NCBI RefSeq assembly: GCF_022879595.1
Contig: NZ_CP084265.1
Location: 868,001 to 932,000 of the forward strand
Length of the DNA stretch: 64,000 nt
Direction: 5' to 3'
Origin: Caballeronia sp. Lep1P3
Lineage (GTDB): Bacteria; Pseudomonadota; Gammaproteobacteria; Burkholderiales; Burkholderiaceae
Shown: piece after piece, positions 41,877-50,950 of the stretch
How positions within the stretch are numbered: the first letter of the stretch is position 1
Layout: every line of letters begins with the position of its first letter
Notes under the pieces: generated by a model
Seen by the model: only the letters and a program-made list of their open reading frames with translations
What the model was told of the DNA's origin: nothing
Database searches by the model: none
Made by a program: the position numbers and the translations under genes

Positions 41877-43625
41877 ATGTTCGCACGCAAACTAACCCCG
41901 AACGATAAACTCGACGTAGCCCCCGTCCTGATCGTCGGCGCGGGTCCGACGGGCCTCGCCGCGGCCATGTCTCTCGCGCGCGCGCACATCCCCGTGCGCC
42001 TCATCGACCGGGCGCGCGAACGGTCGCCCTATTCGCGCGCCATCGGCATTCAGGCACGCACGCTCGAACTCTTCGAACAGCATCGCGTCGTCGGGGCGTT
42101 TCTCGAACTCGGTCATCGCGCGCGCGTCGCCAATCTGTATTCGAACGGTCAGCGCCTCGCGCGTCTCGACTTCGATCCGCTGCAAACGCGCTATCCGTAC
42201 ATGCTCTTTCTCGATCAATCGGAAACCGAACGGCTGCTCGCGGAGCATCTGGCGCAATGCGGCGTGCTCGTCGAGCGCGGCGTCGAACTCACCGATTTCA
42301 CGCAAGGCTCGGCGGGCGTGCAAGCCACGCTGCGTCATCCCAACGGACGCGACGAAACGCTGCGTCCGTCATACATGATCGGCGCCGACGGCGCGCACAG
42401 CTTCGTGCGGCATCGGCTCGACATCGGCTTCGAAGGCAAGACCTTCGATCAGACATTCGTCCTCGCCGACCTGCACGCCGAATCTGACTGGCCCGACGAC
42501 GAATTCCACATCTTCGCGTCAGGCGAAGGGCTCGCCGCACTTTTCCCGATGGGCGGCGAGCGCGCGCGTCTCATCGCGGACCTGCCCGCGCATGCCGATA
42601 CGAAGACCGTCGCCGCCGCCGCCGCCGACGCGCCGCCGCACGGCCCGACGCTCGACGAATGCCGCGCGCTCATCGAGCGGCGCGTGCATCATCGCGTGCT
42701 GATCTCGGACCTGACGTGGTCGTCGTACTTTCGCGTCAACAGCCGCATGGTCGACCGCCTGCGCGCGGACCGCATTTTCCTCGCAGGCGATGCCGCGCAC
42801 ATCCACAGTCCGGCAGGCGCGCAGGGCATGAACACCGGCATTCAGGAAGCGTTCAATCTCGGCTGGAAAATCGCGCGGATGCTCGCGGGCGGCGCAAGCG
42901 AGCGTCTGCTCGATACATATCACACGGAGCGGCATCCGATCGAGCGCGACGTGCTGCGTCAGACGAGCATGCTCACGCAAATGGCCGAAGCCGAACACGG
43001 GCCGATGAAACTCATGCGCGAGCACGTCATGCCCGCGCTCGCCGCGATCGGTCCGCTGCGCGATGCGATGCGCCGCACCGTGAGCGAGCTGTCGATCAAC
43101 TATCGCAAAAGCCCGCTCACGCTCGAACGTCTGCTCGACGGCGGCCCGCGCGCGGGCGAACGCGCGCCCGATGCGCGCGTGCATGTGATCGACGGTCCGC
43201 TCGGGCGCCTGCCGGGCGTCGGTTGTCTCTACGATCTGCACGATCCCGGCTGCTTTTCGCTCTTTCTGCTCGTGCATCCAGCCGGCGGCGACGACATCGC
43301 GCTCGCGCCCGCGACGATCACCGTTGCCCACGCGATGCGCGACGCCACGCTCGACGGCCTCGCGCAATCCATCGAGGCGATCCTGCCGAACGCGGTGCGC
43401 ATCTGGCGCATCACCGATACGAGCGGCGACGACGCGCAATCGCTCATCGACAACTACGGGCGCACGCGTCCCGCGTTCTATCTCGTGCGGCCGGACGGTT
43501 ATGTGGCCGCGCGCGGGCGCGCGCCTGCCGATGTTCCCGCGTTTCTGCGCCACTGCGAGACGTGGTTCGGGCAAGAGCGCGCGGGCACGGAAAAGCGCGC
43601 CGTCAGCGACTATCCGGAAGAGTAG
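41877..43625 (+). CDS. FAD-dependent aromatic monooxygenase (PheA/TfdB-like)
   Basis: A 582-residue class A flavoprotein hydroxylase. The ADP-binding motif VLIVGAGPTGLAAAMSL is near residue 19, the DG motif in YMIGADGAHSFVRH, and the FAD ribityl motif in IFLAGDAAHIHSPAGAQG. The C-terminal 170 residues form the thioredoxin-like domain seen in phenol hydroxylase relatives (ending in RPAFYLVRPDGYVAARG). It probably hydroxylates a phenolic or polyketide substrate with NAD(P)H and O2. No pathway genes are adjacent, so the substrate is unknown. Confidence 0.85.
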   Translation: MFARKLTPNDKLDVAPVLIVGAGPTGLAAAMSLARAHIPVRLIDRARERSPYSRAIGIQARTLELFEQHRVVGAFLELGHRARVANLYSNGQRLARLDFDPLQTRYPYMLFLDQSETERLLAEHLAQCGVLVERGVELTDFTQGSAGVQATLRHPNGRDETLRPSYMIGADGAHSFVRHRLDIGFEGKTFDQTFVLADLHAESDWPDDEFHIFASGEGLAALFPMGGERARLIADLPAHADTKTVAAAAADAPPHGPTLDECRALIERRVHHRVLISDLTWSSYFRVNSRMVDRLRADRIFLAGDAAHIHSPAGAQGMNTGIQEAFNLGWKIARMLAGGASERLLDTYHTERHPIERDVLRQTSMLTQMAEAEHGPMKLMREHVMPALAAIGPLRDAMRRTVSELSINYRKSPLTLERLLDGGPRAGERAPDARVHVIDGPLGRLPGVGCLYDLHDPGCFSLFLLVHPAGGDDIALAPATITVAHAMRDATLDGLAQSIEAILPNAVRIWRITDTSGDDAQSLIDNYGRTRPAFYLVRPDGYVAARGRAPADVPAFLRHCETWFGQERAGTEKRAVSDYPEE

Positions 43626-43656
43626 GAAAAGAAAACGCCCCGACGAAGCCGGGGCG
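43622..43656 (-). terminator. Terminator of the fds operon
   Basis: Stem CGCCCCG / CGGGGCG (43636-43642, 43650-43656); on the minus strand it is followed by TTTTCTTTTCC. It lies 37 bases after the fdsD stop and is convergent with the monooxygenase gene. Confidence 0.8.
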
Positions 43657-43693
43657 CACAAGGCACGACAGAGAGCACGAAAAAGCGAAAGCG

Positions 43694-43939
43694 TCAGGCG
43701 GTCGCGGCCTTCGGCTGCAAATCCGCCTTGTGCAGGCCGAGCGCTTCGCGCACGATCGGTTCCATCGACGCGCTCGCTTCCGGATTGTCGAGCGCCGTCA
43801 GAATCGCACTGCGCATGCGCGGCTCCCAGAAGCGGCGGATATGATCCGCGACGCCATCGACGGCCTCGGCGTGATCCGGCATCGAATCGAAGAACTGGCC
43901 GATGCGGTTCGCCATCTCGATGAGGTTATCGACGTCCAT
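43694..43939 (-). CDS. fdsD: Formate dehydrogenase delta subunit
   Basis: An 81-residue protein starting MDVDNLIEMANRIGQFFDSMPD, with the family block VADHIRRFWEPRMR. This is the small FdsD subunit/assembly factor of soluble NAD-dependent formate dehydrogenase. It begins three bases after fdsA. The usual fdsC (FdhD-type sulfurtransferase) gene that often lies between them is absent here. Confidence 0.92.
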   Translation of the reverse strand: MDVDNLIEMANRIGQFFDSMPDHAEAVDGVADHIRRFWEPRMRSAILTALDNPEASASMEPIVREALGLHKADLQPKAATA

Positions 43940-43942
43940 GTG

Positions 43943-46870
43943 TCATTTCCCCGAAGTGGTCGTCAGGTCGCGCATGTTGAGCAACTCCAGTTGCTGCGTG
44001 TTGAAGCGCGAATAGTCCTTCTGCCATTGCGACGGCTGTTCCACCGGCATCACCTGCACCGCCGTCACCTTGTATTCGGGACAGTTGGTCGCCCAGTCGG
44101 AGGAATCGGTCGTGATCACGTTCGCGCCCGATTCCGGGAAGTGGAACGTCGTATAGACGACGCCCGGCTGCATGCGCTCGGTGACTTTCGCGCGCAGCAC
44201 GGTTTGCCCCGCGCGCGATTCGATGCCGACCCAGTCGCCCGTCGCGATGCCGCGATCTTCCGCGTCGTGCGGATGAATCTCCAGCCGGTCCTCTTCGTGC
44301 CAGCGCGAATTCTCCGTGCGCCGCGTCTGCGCGCCGACGTTGTACTGCGACAGAATGCGCCCCGTCGTCAGCAGCAGCGGGTACTTGCGCGTGACCTTCT
44401 CCGGCGTCGCGATGAACTTCGTGATGACGAAGCGTCCCTTGCCGCGCACGAATTCGTCGACGTGCATCGTCGGCGTGCCGTCCGGCGCCTTCTCGTTGCA
44501 CGGCCACTGGATGCTGCCGAGTTCCTCGATCTTGTCGTAGGACACGCCGTGGAACGTCGGCGTGAGGCGAGCGATCTCGTCCATGATCTCGGACGGATTC
44601 GCGTAGTTCATGTCGTAGCCGAGCGCGCGAGAGAGCAGGATCGTCACTTCCCAGTCGGAATAGCCGGCAAGCGGCGGCATCACCTTGCGCACGCGCGAGA
44701 TGCGGCGCTCCGCGTTGGTGAACGTGCCGTCCTTCTCCAGAAAGGTCGAGCCGGGAAGCAGCACGTGCGCATATTTGGCGGTTTCGTTGAGGAAGATGTC
44801 CTGCACGACGATGCATTCCATCGCCGACAGCGCGCCCGCCACATGCTGCGTGTTCGGGTCCGACTGCACGATGTCCTCGCCCTGGCAATACAGGCCCATG
44901 AACGTGCCGTGCGTGGCGGCGTCGAACATGTTCGGAATGCGCAGGCCCGGCTCCGGCTGCAACTTCACGTTCCACGCTTCCTCGAAGAGCGCGCGCGTCG
45001 CGGCATCGCCGATATGGCGATACCCCGGCAACTCGTGCGGGAACGAGCCCATGTCGCACGAACCCTGCACGTTGTTCTGGCCGCGCAGCGGATTCACGCC
45101 GACACCTTCGCGGCCGACGTTGGCCGTCGCCATCGCGAGGTTCGCGATGCCCATGACCATCGTCGAGCCTTGCGCGTGCTCGGTCACGCCGAGCCCGTAG
45201 AAGATCGCCGCGTTGCCGCCCGTCGCGTAGATGCGCGCGGCTTCGCGCACTGTCTGCGCGGGCACGCCGGTGATCGCTTCCATCGCTTCCGGCGAGTTTT
45301 CTTCCGTGGCGACGAAATCGCGCCATTGCTGGAACGCGCGCGGCTCGCAGCGTTCCGCGACGAACTGCTCGGCGACGAGCCCTTCGGTGACGATCACGTG
45401 CGCGAGCGCGTTGATCATCGCGACGTTCGTGCCCGGACGCAGCGCCAGATGATGCGATGCCTTTACGTGCGGCGTATCGACGAGATCGATGCGGCGCGGA
45501 TCGATCACGATGAGTTGCGCGCCTTCACGCACGCGGCGCTTCAGGCGCGACGCGAAGACAGGGTGGCCGTCCGTCGGATTCGCGCCGATCACGACGATCA
45601 CGTCCGCCTTTTCGATGGACGCGAACGTCTGCGTGCCCGCCGATTCGCCGATGGTCGTCTTGAGGCCGTAGCCCGTCGGCGAATGACAGACGCGCGCGCA
45701 GGTATCGACGTTGTTGTTGCCGAACGCGGCGCGCACGAGCTTTTGCACGAGATACGTCTCTTCGTTCGTGCAGCGCGACGACGTGATGCCGCCGATCGAA
45801 TCGCGCCCGTACTTGTCCTGGATGCGGCGGAATTCGCTCGCCGCATAGTTGATCGCTTCTTCCCACGACACTTCGCGCCACGGATCGGTGATCTTCGCGC
45901 GGATCATCGGCTTCTTGATGCGGTCCTTGTGCGTCGCGTAGCCCCACGCGAAGCGGCCCTTCACGCACGCGTGGCCTTCGTTCGCCTGGCCGTTCTTGTT
46001 CGGCGTCATGCGCACGACGGTGCTGCCCTTCATCTCCGCCTTGAGGGAGCAGCCGACGCCGCAGTACGCGCACGTCGTCACGACCGAATGCTCGGCCTGA
46101 CCGAGCATGATGACGCTCTTTTCCTGAAGCGTGGCGGTCGGGCAGGCGGCGACGCACGCGCCGCACGACACGCATTCGCTTTCCATGAACGGCACGCTTT
46201 CGCTCGCGGCCACGCGCGATTCGAAGCCGCGCCCGGCGATGGTGAGCGCGAAGGTGCCTTGCGTTTCCTCGCACGCGCGCACGCAGCGATTGCAGACGAT
46301 GCACTTCGCCGGATCGTAGGTGAAGTACGGGTTCGATTCGTCCTTCTTGTCCTTCAGATGGTTTGCGCCTTCGTAGCCGTAACGCACTTCGCGCAAGCCG
46401 ACGACGCCCGCCATGTCCTGCAGTTCGCAATCGCCGTTGGCGGGGCAGGTGAGGCAATCGAGCGGGTGATCGGAGATATAAAGCTCCATCACGTTGCGGC
46501 GCAGCGACTGCAGTTTGTCGGTTTGCGTGCGCACTTTCATGCCCGCTTCCACAGGCGTCGTGCACGAAGCGGGATAGCCGCGCTTGCCTTCGATTTCCAC
46601 GAGACAAAGACGGCACGAGCCCCACGGTTCGAGCGAATCGGTCGCGCAGAGCTTCGGCACGTTGACGCCGGCTTCGATCGCCGCGCGCATCACGGACGTG
46701 CCCGCGGGCACGGTGACGGACTCGCCGTCAATTTCGAGCGTGACGTCGACATCGGCGTGGCGCAGCGGCGTGCCGTAGTCGGTTTCGTCGAACGGATCGC
46801 GACGTTGCACCGATGCCGCGCTCTTGCACGCGCAGTTGCCCGAGCCGCAGCCGTTAATCGTGTTGGACAT
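43943..46870 (-). CDS. fdsA: NAD-dependent formate dehydrogenase alpha subunit (molybdenum)
   Basis: A 975-residue catalytic subunit. In order: an N-terminal 2Fe-2S domain (CATDSLEPWGSCRLCLVE), a His-Cys cluster region (HPLDCLTCPANGDCELQ), two 4Fe-4S clusters (CIVCNRCVRACEE and CVSCGACVAACPT), another 4Fe-4S site (CAYCGVGCSL) and the bis-MGD molybdopterin domain. The molybdenum ligand is a Cys (CARVCHSPTGYG), not selenocysteine. It oxidises formate to CO2. The start has a GAGAGGAG ribosome-binding site. Confidence 0.97.
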   Translation of the reverse strand: MSNTINGCGSGNCACKSAASVQRRDPFDETDYGTPLRHADVDVTLEIDGESVTVPAGTSVMRAAIEAGVNVPKLCATDSLEPWGSCRLCLVEIEGKRGYPASCTTPVEAGMKVRTQTDKLQSLRRNVMELYISDHPLDCLTCPANGDCELQDMAGVVGLREVRYGYEGANHLKDKKDESNPYFTYDPAKCIVCNRCVRACEETQGTFALTIAGRGFESRVAASESVPFMESECVSCGACVAACPTATLQEKSVIMLGQAEHSVVTTCAYCGVGCSLKAEMKGSTVVRMTPNKNGQANEGHACVKGRFAWGYATHKDRIKKPMIRAKITDPWREVSWEEAINYAASEFRRIQDKYGRDSIGGITSSRCTNEETYLVQKLVRAAFGNNNVDTCARVCHSPTGYGLKTTIGESAGTQTFASIEKADVIVVIGANPTDGHPVFASRLKRRVREGAQLIVIDPRRIDLVDTPHVKASHHLALRPGTNVAMINALAHVIVTEGLVAEQFVAERCEPRAFQQWRDFVATEENSPEAMEAITGVPAQTVREAARIYATGGNAAIFYGLGVTEHAQGSTMVMGIANLAMATANVGREGVGVNPLRGQNNVQGSCDMGSFPHELPGYRHIGDAATRALFEEAWNVKLQPEPGLRIPNMFDAATHGTFMGLYCQGEDIVQSDPNTQHVAGALSAMECIVVQDIFLNETAKYAHVLLPGSTFLEKDGTFTNAERRISRVRKVMPPLAGYSDWEVTILLSRALGYDMNYANPSEIMDEIARLTPTFHGVSYDKIEELGSIQWPCNEKAPDGTPTMHVDEFVRGKGRFVITKFIATPEKVTRKYPLLLTTGRILSQYNVGAQTRRTENSRWHEEDRLEIHPHDAEDRGIATGDWVGIESRAGQTVLRAKVTERMQPGVVYTTFHFPESGANVITTDSSDWATNCPEYKVTAVQVMPVEQPSQWQKDYSRFNTQQLELLNMRDLTTTSGK

Positions 46871-46940
46871 TGTTGTCTCCTCTCGGCCGGCTTCGACGCT
46901 TACGTCTTGCCCGGCCCCATGCAATGAATTCGCGTCTTGA

Positions 46941-48497
46941 CTAGGCGGCTTTCTGGGCCGGCGTGCGCGGCAGGCCGAAATCCTCGGGGAAATGATCGAG
47001 CGCGGAGAGCACCGGGAACGGCGTCATGCCGCCCATCGCGCAGAGCGAGCCGCCGATCATCGTGTCGCACAGTTCGCGCAACAGCGTGATCTGCTTCACC
47101 GACGTATCGCCCTCGCGGATTTTCGCGATGACTTCCTCGCCGCGCGTCGATCCGATGCGGCAGGGCGTGCACTTGCCGCACGATTCGATCGCGCAGAAAT
47201 GCATCGCGTATTGCGCGAGTTCCGCGAGATTCGAGGTGTCGTCATGAATCACGAGACCGCCGTGGCCTACCACCGCGCCGACCTTCGCGTATTCCTCGTA
47301 GTCGAGCGGAATGTCCCACTGGCTTTCCGGCAAATACGTGCCGAGCGGCCCGCCGACTTGCACCGCGCGCGCCGGACGGCCGCTCGCCGTGCCGCCGCCG
47401 TATTCGTAGACGAGTTCACGCAGCGTCACGCCGAACGCGAGTTCCACGAGACCGCCCTGGCAGACGTTGCCCGCGAGCTGGAACGGCAGCGTGCCGCGCG
47501 AGCGTCCCATGCCGTAGTCGCGATAGAACGCCGCGCCCTTCGCAAAGATGATCGGCACGGTCGCGAGCGTGATGACGTTGTTGATGACCGTCGGCTTCCC
47601 GTACAGGCCGACGAGCGCGGGCACCGGCGGCTTCGCGCGCACGATCCCGCGCTTGCCTTCGAGCGATTCGAGCAGCGCCGTTTCCTCGCCGCAGACATAG
47701 GAACCCGCGCCTTTCGCCACGTACAGATCGAATGCGTGCGATGTGCCGAGCACGCTCGCGCCGAGCCATCCGGCATCGCGCGCGCGGTCGATCGCGCGGT
47801 TGAGCGTCGCAATCGAATGCGGATACTCGCTGCGCACGTAGATGTAGCCTTTGGTCGCGCCCGTCGCCACGCCCGCGATGATCATTCCTTCGATCAGCAT
47901 GTACGGATCGCTTTCCATCACGAGGCGGTCCGAGAACGTGCCGGAATCGCCTTCGTCCGCGTTGCAGACGATGTACTTCTGATCCGCGAGCGCCGCGCGC
48001 ACGGTCTTCCACTTGATGCCGGCCGGGAACGCCGCGCCGCCGCGTCCGCGCAGGCCGGAATCGACGAGCGCCTCGCAGGCGGCGTCGCCGTTCATCGCGA
48101 GCACGTTGCGCAAGCCCTGCAAGCCGCCGAGCGACACGTAATCGTCGATGGAAAGCGGGTCCGTGATGCCGATGCGCGCGAACGTGAGGCGCTGCTGATT
48201 CTTGAGGTACGCGATCTCGTCGACGACGCCGACGCACTTGTCATGCGCGCCGCCGTCGATGAACCCGGCATCGAACAGGCCCGCCACGTCTTCGGCTTCC
48301 ACGTTCGAATAACCGATTCGCCCGCCCGGCGTTTCCACTTCCACGAGCGGTTCGAGATAGAGAAGCCCGCGCGATCCGTTGCGTACGATCTGCACGTCGA
48401 TGCCGCGCGCTTCCGCAGCGCTGGCAATCGCTTTGGCGACGCCTTCCGCGCCGAGCGCGAGCGCCGAGGAATCGCAGGGAACGTAGATGCGCGTCAT
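46941..48497 (-). CDS. fdsB: Formate dehydrogenase beta subunit (NADH/FMN)
   Basis: A 518-residue NuoF-like diaphorase subunit. An N-terminal thioredoxin-like domain is followed by the FMN/NAD domain (GLRGRGGAAFPAGIKWK, CNADEGDSGTFSDR, YVCGEETALLESLEG) and a 4Fe-4S motif ESCGKCTPCRIGSTRG. It passes electrons to NAD+. The ATG at 48497 overlaps the fdsG stop (ATGA), which sets the start. It is followed 70 bases later by fdsA. Confidence 0.96.
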   Translation of the reverse strand: MTRIYVPCDSSALALGAEGVAKAIASAAEARGIDVQIVRNGSRGLLYLEPLVEVETPGGRIGYSNVEAEDVAGLFDAGFIDGGAHDKCVGVVDEIAYLKNQQRLTFARIGITDPLSIDDYVSLGGLQGLRNVLAMNGDAACEALVDSGLRGRGGAAFPAGIKWKTVRAALADQKYIVCNADEGDSGTFSDRLVMESDPYMLIEGMIIAGVATGATKGYIYVRSEYPHSIATLNRAIDRARDAGWLGASVLGTSHAFDLYVAKGAGSYVCGEETALLESLEGKRGIVRAKPPVPALVGLYGKPTVINNVITLATVPIIFAKGAAFYRDYGMGRSRGTLPFQLAGNVCQGGLVELAFGVTLRELVYEYGGGTASGRPARAVQVGGPLGTYLPESQWDIPLDYEEYAKVGAVVGHGGLVIHDDTSNLAELAQYAMHFCAIESCGKCTPCRIGSTRGEEVIAKIREGDTSVKQITLLRELCDTMIGGSLCAMGGMTPFPVLSALDHFPEDFGLPRTPAQKAA

Positions 48498-48979
48498 GCT
48501 GTCACCTCGCTGGCTTGCTTCGCCGCTTCGTACAGGCGGTCGAACTTCTGCGGCGTCATCTTCGCGTGAACTTCGCCGTTGATCGTCATGGCCGGCGACA
48601 GCGCGCACTGGCCGAGGCAATACACGGATTCGAGTTCCGTGTCCTCGGCGTGGCCGCTATCGAAGCGGCAGCCCGTGTGTCCCTCGATGTGATCCTTCAG
48701 CGCTTCGGTGCCCATGCTGCGGCACGATTCCGCGCGGCAGAGCTGCACCGTCACGCGCGCGGGCGGCGCCGAGCGGAAGTGATGGTAATAGGTGATCGTG
48801 CCGTGCACTTCCGCACGCGACAGCGACAACGCGCGCGCAAGCGGAGCGACGACTTCGGCCGGCACGAAGCCGGTTTCGTCCTGGATGGCGTGCAGGATCG
48901 TCATGAGCGTCGCGCCTTGCACGGCGTGACGGCTGACGAGGTCTTCCGCTGCGGCGGCGGATAGCGGCGGTTGTGTCAT
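48494..48979 (-). CDS. fdsG: Formate dehydrogenase gamma subunit (2Fe-2S)
   Basis: A 161-residue NuoE-like subunit. Four Cys for a 2Fe-2S cluster are in LCRAESCRSMG and YCLGQCALSPAM. The start at 48979 (MTQPPLSAAAAED) has a near-perfect GGAGGAG ribosome-binding site; the frame extends eight codons further without one. It is the first gene of fdsGBAD, divergent from the regulator. Confidence 0.95.
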   Translation of the reverse strand: MTQPPLSAAAAEDLVSRHAVQGATLMTILHAIQDETGFVPAEVVAPLARALSLSRAEVHGTITYYHHFRSAPPARVTVQLCRAESCRSMGTEALKDHIEGHTGCRFDSGHAEDTELESVYCLGQCALSPAMTINGEVHAKMTPQKFDRLYEAAKQASEVTA

Positions 48980-48996
48980 GGGGCTCCTCCGGGGCG

Positions 48997-49036
48997 TCGG
49001 CATATGTTTTGTCGGTGCATATTTCGGTCATATAAT
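48997..49036 (+). promoter_or_regulatory. Promoter with three direct repeats in the fds-regulator intergenic region
   Basis: A perfect -10 TATAAT (49031-49036) with a -35-like TTGTCG (49009-49014) at 16 bases points to the regulator gene. Three direct repeats of TCGG-(0-2)-CATAT lie at 48997-49005, 49012-49022 and 49024-49033 and overlap this promoter. They are candidate binding sites for the regulator, which would let it control both itself and fdsGBAD. No clear minus-strand promoter was found. Confidence 0.55.
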
Positions 49037-49101
49037 CACTAGCGCCGAGCCGGTGAAGGAACAATAGGCGTCGTGATATATCTTGGCAATAGGAAGAGGT
49101 A

Positions 49102-50178
49102 ATGCATATGGTGGACGTCGAATGCCGGGCGGAACTGATTCTGCGCGACGCGGATGGCCGCGAAACCAGTCTGAGCGCGGTTGTGCCGCTTTTGCAACTC
49201 GTCGCGCAGACGGGAAGCATCGCGAATGCGGCGAGCGCTAAGGGTTTGTCCTATCGGCATGCGTGGGGTCTGCTACGCGAAATCGAGGCGCGGCTGGGCG
49301 GCGCGCTCATCACCAAGTCGCGGGGACGCGGCTCCGTGTTGTCGGAGCTGGGCGAGTCGGTGCTGCGCGCGGAGCGGCTTTGCGGCGACCGGCTCGAAGC
49401 GCCGTTGCAGGCCGTCGCGAACGATGTCGCGAGCGAGCTGAACCGGCGTCTCGCGGGCGAGGTATCGGACGTTCGCATTCACGCGTCGCACGGCTACGCG
49501 GTCGCGACGCTCGTGCGCGCGCTCGGCGAACGGCGCGTGCCGGTGGACATCAAGTATCGCGAGAGCGCGGAGGCGGTGAGGGCGCTCGCGCGCAACGAGT
49601 GCGAGCTGGCGGGTTTCCATTTGCCGATCGGCGAGTTTCGTTCGACGTGCGCCGAAATCTACCGGCCGTATCTCGATGCGAACAAGCATCAGTTGATCCG
49701 TCTCACGCGGCGCACGCAGGGCCTTTTTCTGCAGAAGGGCAATCCGAAGGGCGTCACCGGCCTGCGCGATCTCGCGCGCAGCGACGTGCGCTTCGTCAAC
49801 CGTCAGCCGGGCTCCGGCACGCGCATGCTGCTGGATTTGTCGCTGCGCGGCGTCGGCGTCGATCCGGACGTGATCGACGGCTATGCATCGACCGAACTGA
49901 CGCATTCGGCGATCGCCGCGTTCGTCGCGAGCGGCATGGCCGATCTCGGCTTCGGCGTGCAGCCGGCGGCGCAGCATTTCGGACTCGATTTCATTCCGGT
50001 CATCGACGAAGACTATTTCTTCGCATGCGAGCGCGCGCGGCTCGAAGAAGCGCGGCTCTCGACGGTGCTGGGCGTGCTGCGCAGCGCGTCGTTCAATGAG
50101 AGCGTCGCGCATCTCGAAGGCTACGATCCGGAGCGCTGCGGCACGCTCGTCGATATCGACGAAGGGCTGCGCGGCTGA
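49102..50178 (+). CDS. ModE-like HTH regulator with substrate-binding domain (fds regulator)
   Basis: A 358-residue regulator. Residues 20-95 form a LysR/ModE-type winged helix (LLQLVAQTGSIANAASAKGLSYRHAWGLL). Residues about 120-350 resemble a periplasmic-binding-protein-like molybdate/tungstate-sensing domain (RFVNRQPGSGTRMLLDLSLRG). It is divergent from the molybdoenzyme operon fdsGBAD, so it probably senses molybdate or formate and controls it, as FdsR does in Cupriavidus. The start has an AGGAAGAGG ribosome-binding site. Confidence 0.82.
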   Translation: MHMVDVECRAELILRDADGRETSLSAVVPLLQLVAQTGSIANAASAKGLSYRHAWGLLREIEARLGGALITKSRGRGSVLSELGESVLRAERLCGDRLEAPLQAVANDVASELNRRLAGEVSDVRIHASHGYAVATLVRALGERRVPVDIKYRESAEAVRALARNECELAGFHLPIGEFRSTCAEIYRPYLDANKHQLIRLTRRTQGLFLQKGNPKGVTGLRDLARSDVRFVNRQPGSGTRMLLDLSLRGVGVDPDVIDGYASTELTHSAIAAFVASGMADLGFGVQPAAQHFGLDFIPVIDEDYFFACERARLEEARLSTVLGVLRSASFNESVAHLEGYDPERCGTLVDIDEGLRG

Positions 50179-50341
50179 GCGCCGAATCCGACAAGCGCGC
50201 CTTCTCGAAACGCGCCGTAAGACAGTCGCGGACGAACGAAACGGCTCGTTGCCGCCAATTCGGTTAACCTAACGGCTCTCCATGCACGGCATGGGCGTTC
50301 CTCTTTCGTTCCAGACGCGGCCCCGCCGCGCGACTATCGCC

Positions 50342-50611
50342 ATGAAACTTACGCTGCTCGCCACTGCCTCCGCCGCGCTCGCCGCTGGCGCGATCTATCT
50401 CGTTCCCGCTGCGTTCGCGCAGAACTCGCCGGGCATTCCAGGCGGGGTGCTGCAAGACCAGTTCCGTATCAACGAGCATCCGCAGATGCCGTTTGCCGCG
50501 TCCGCGCCTTCGGACAAATATCAGCGGGGCACCTCCTCGATGCGTCGCCGCGGCGACAACGGCGACCCGGACGGTTGCAACCTCAAGTGCCCGAAAGACG
50601 GCAGCAACTAA
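50342..50611 (+). CDS. Small secreted protein of unknown function
   Basis: An 89-residue protein with a clear signal peptide (KLTLLATASAALAAGAIYLV, cleavage after AFAQ). The mature part is about 60 residues, Pro/Gly-rich, with two Cys in DGCNLKCPKDG that could form a disulfide. I do not recognise the family. An in-frame ATG 20 codons upstream would place the signal internally, so I prefer 50342. Confidence 0.55.
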   Translation: MKLTLLATASAALAAGAIYLVPAAFAQNSPGIPGGVLQDQFRINEHPQMPFAASAPSDKYQRGTSSMRRRGDNGDPDGCNLKCPKDGSN

Positions 50612-50950
50612 GACACGAGTTTCATCGCGGCGCGTGCAATGCGCGCCGCTTGTCCCGCATCGCTCCTTTCCCTTCTTCCTTTCGAAACACCGTTCGCCGC
50701 CATGTGTGCGCGCCGCCTCACTGCGCGCGCGATGGCGCATGCCGCGACTGAAAATCACTACGCGATGGCCGGGATGAACACGGCCTCGCGGGTAATTTAG
50801 CGGGGCGTGTCATCGTCCGGCTGGCCGGTGCGCGCGGCCTTGTTTTTCCACTATCGAAGAAAGAAAACAGGAAGTGCGCGGCCCGCCGATCACGCGACAA
50901 GTCGGCGCGCGGCAACGGCGCACTTTCGGATCATCCGAGGGATTGCACAG
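50612..50950. other. Intergenic region
   Basis: About 340 bases with no supported gene. A plus-strand frame leading into the GT4 gene lacks coding character. GAGGG at the right end is the likely ribosome-binding site of the GT4 gene. Confidence 0.4.

Noticed and set aside
42659..46927. A 1422-codon open frame on the plus strand opposite fdsA and through the monooxygenase gene.
   Set aside because: It is the antisense shadow of GC-rich genes: Arg/His/Ala-rich, no domain, and both real genes there have full-length family matches.
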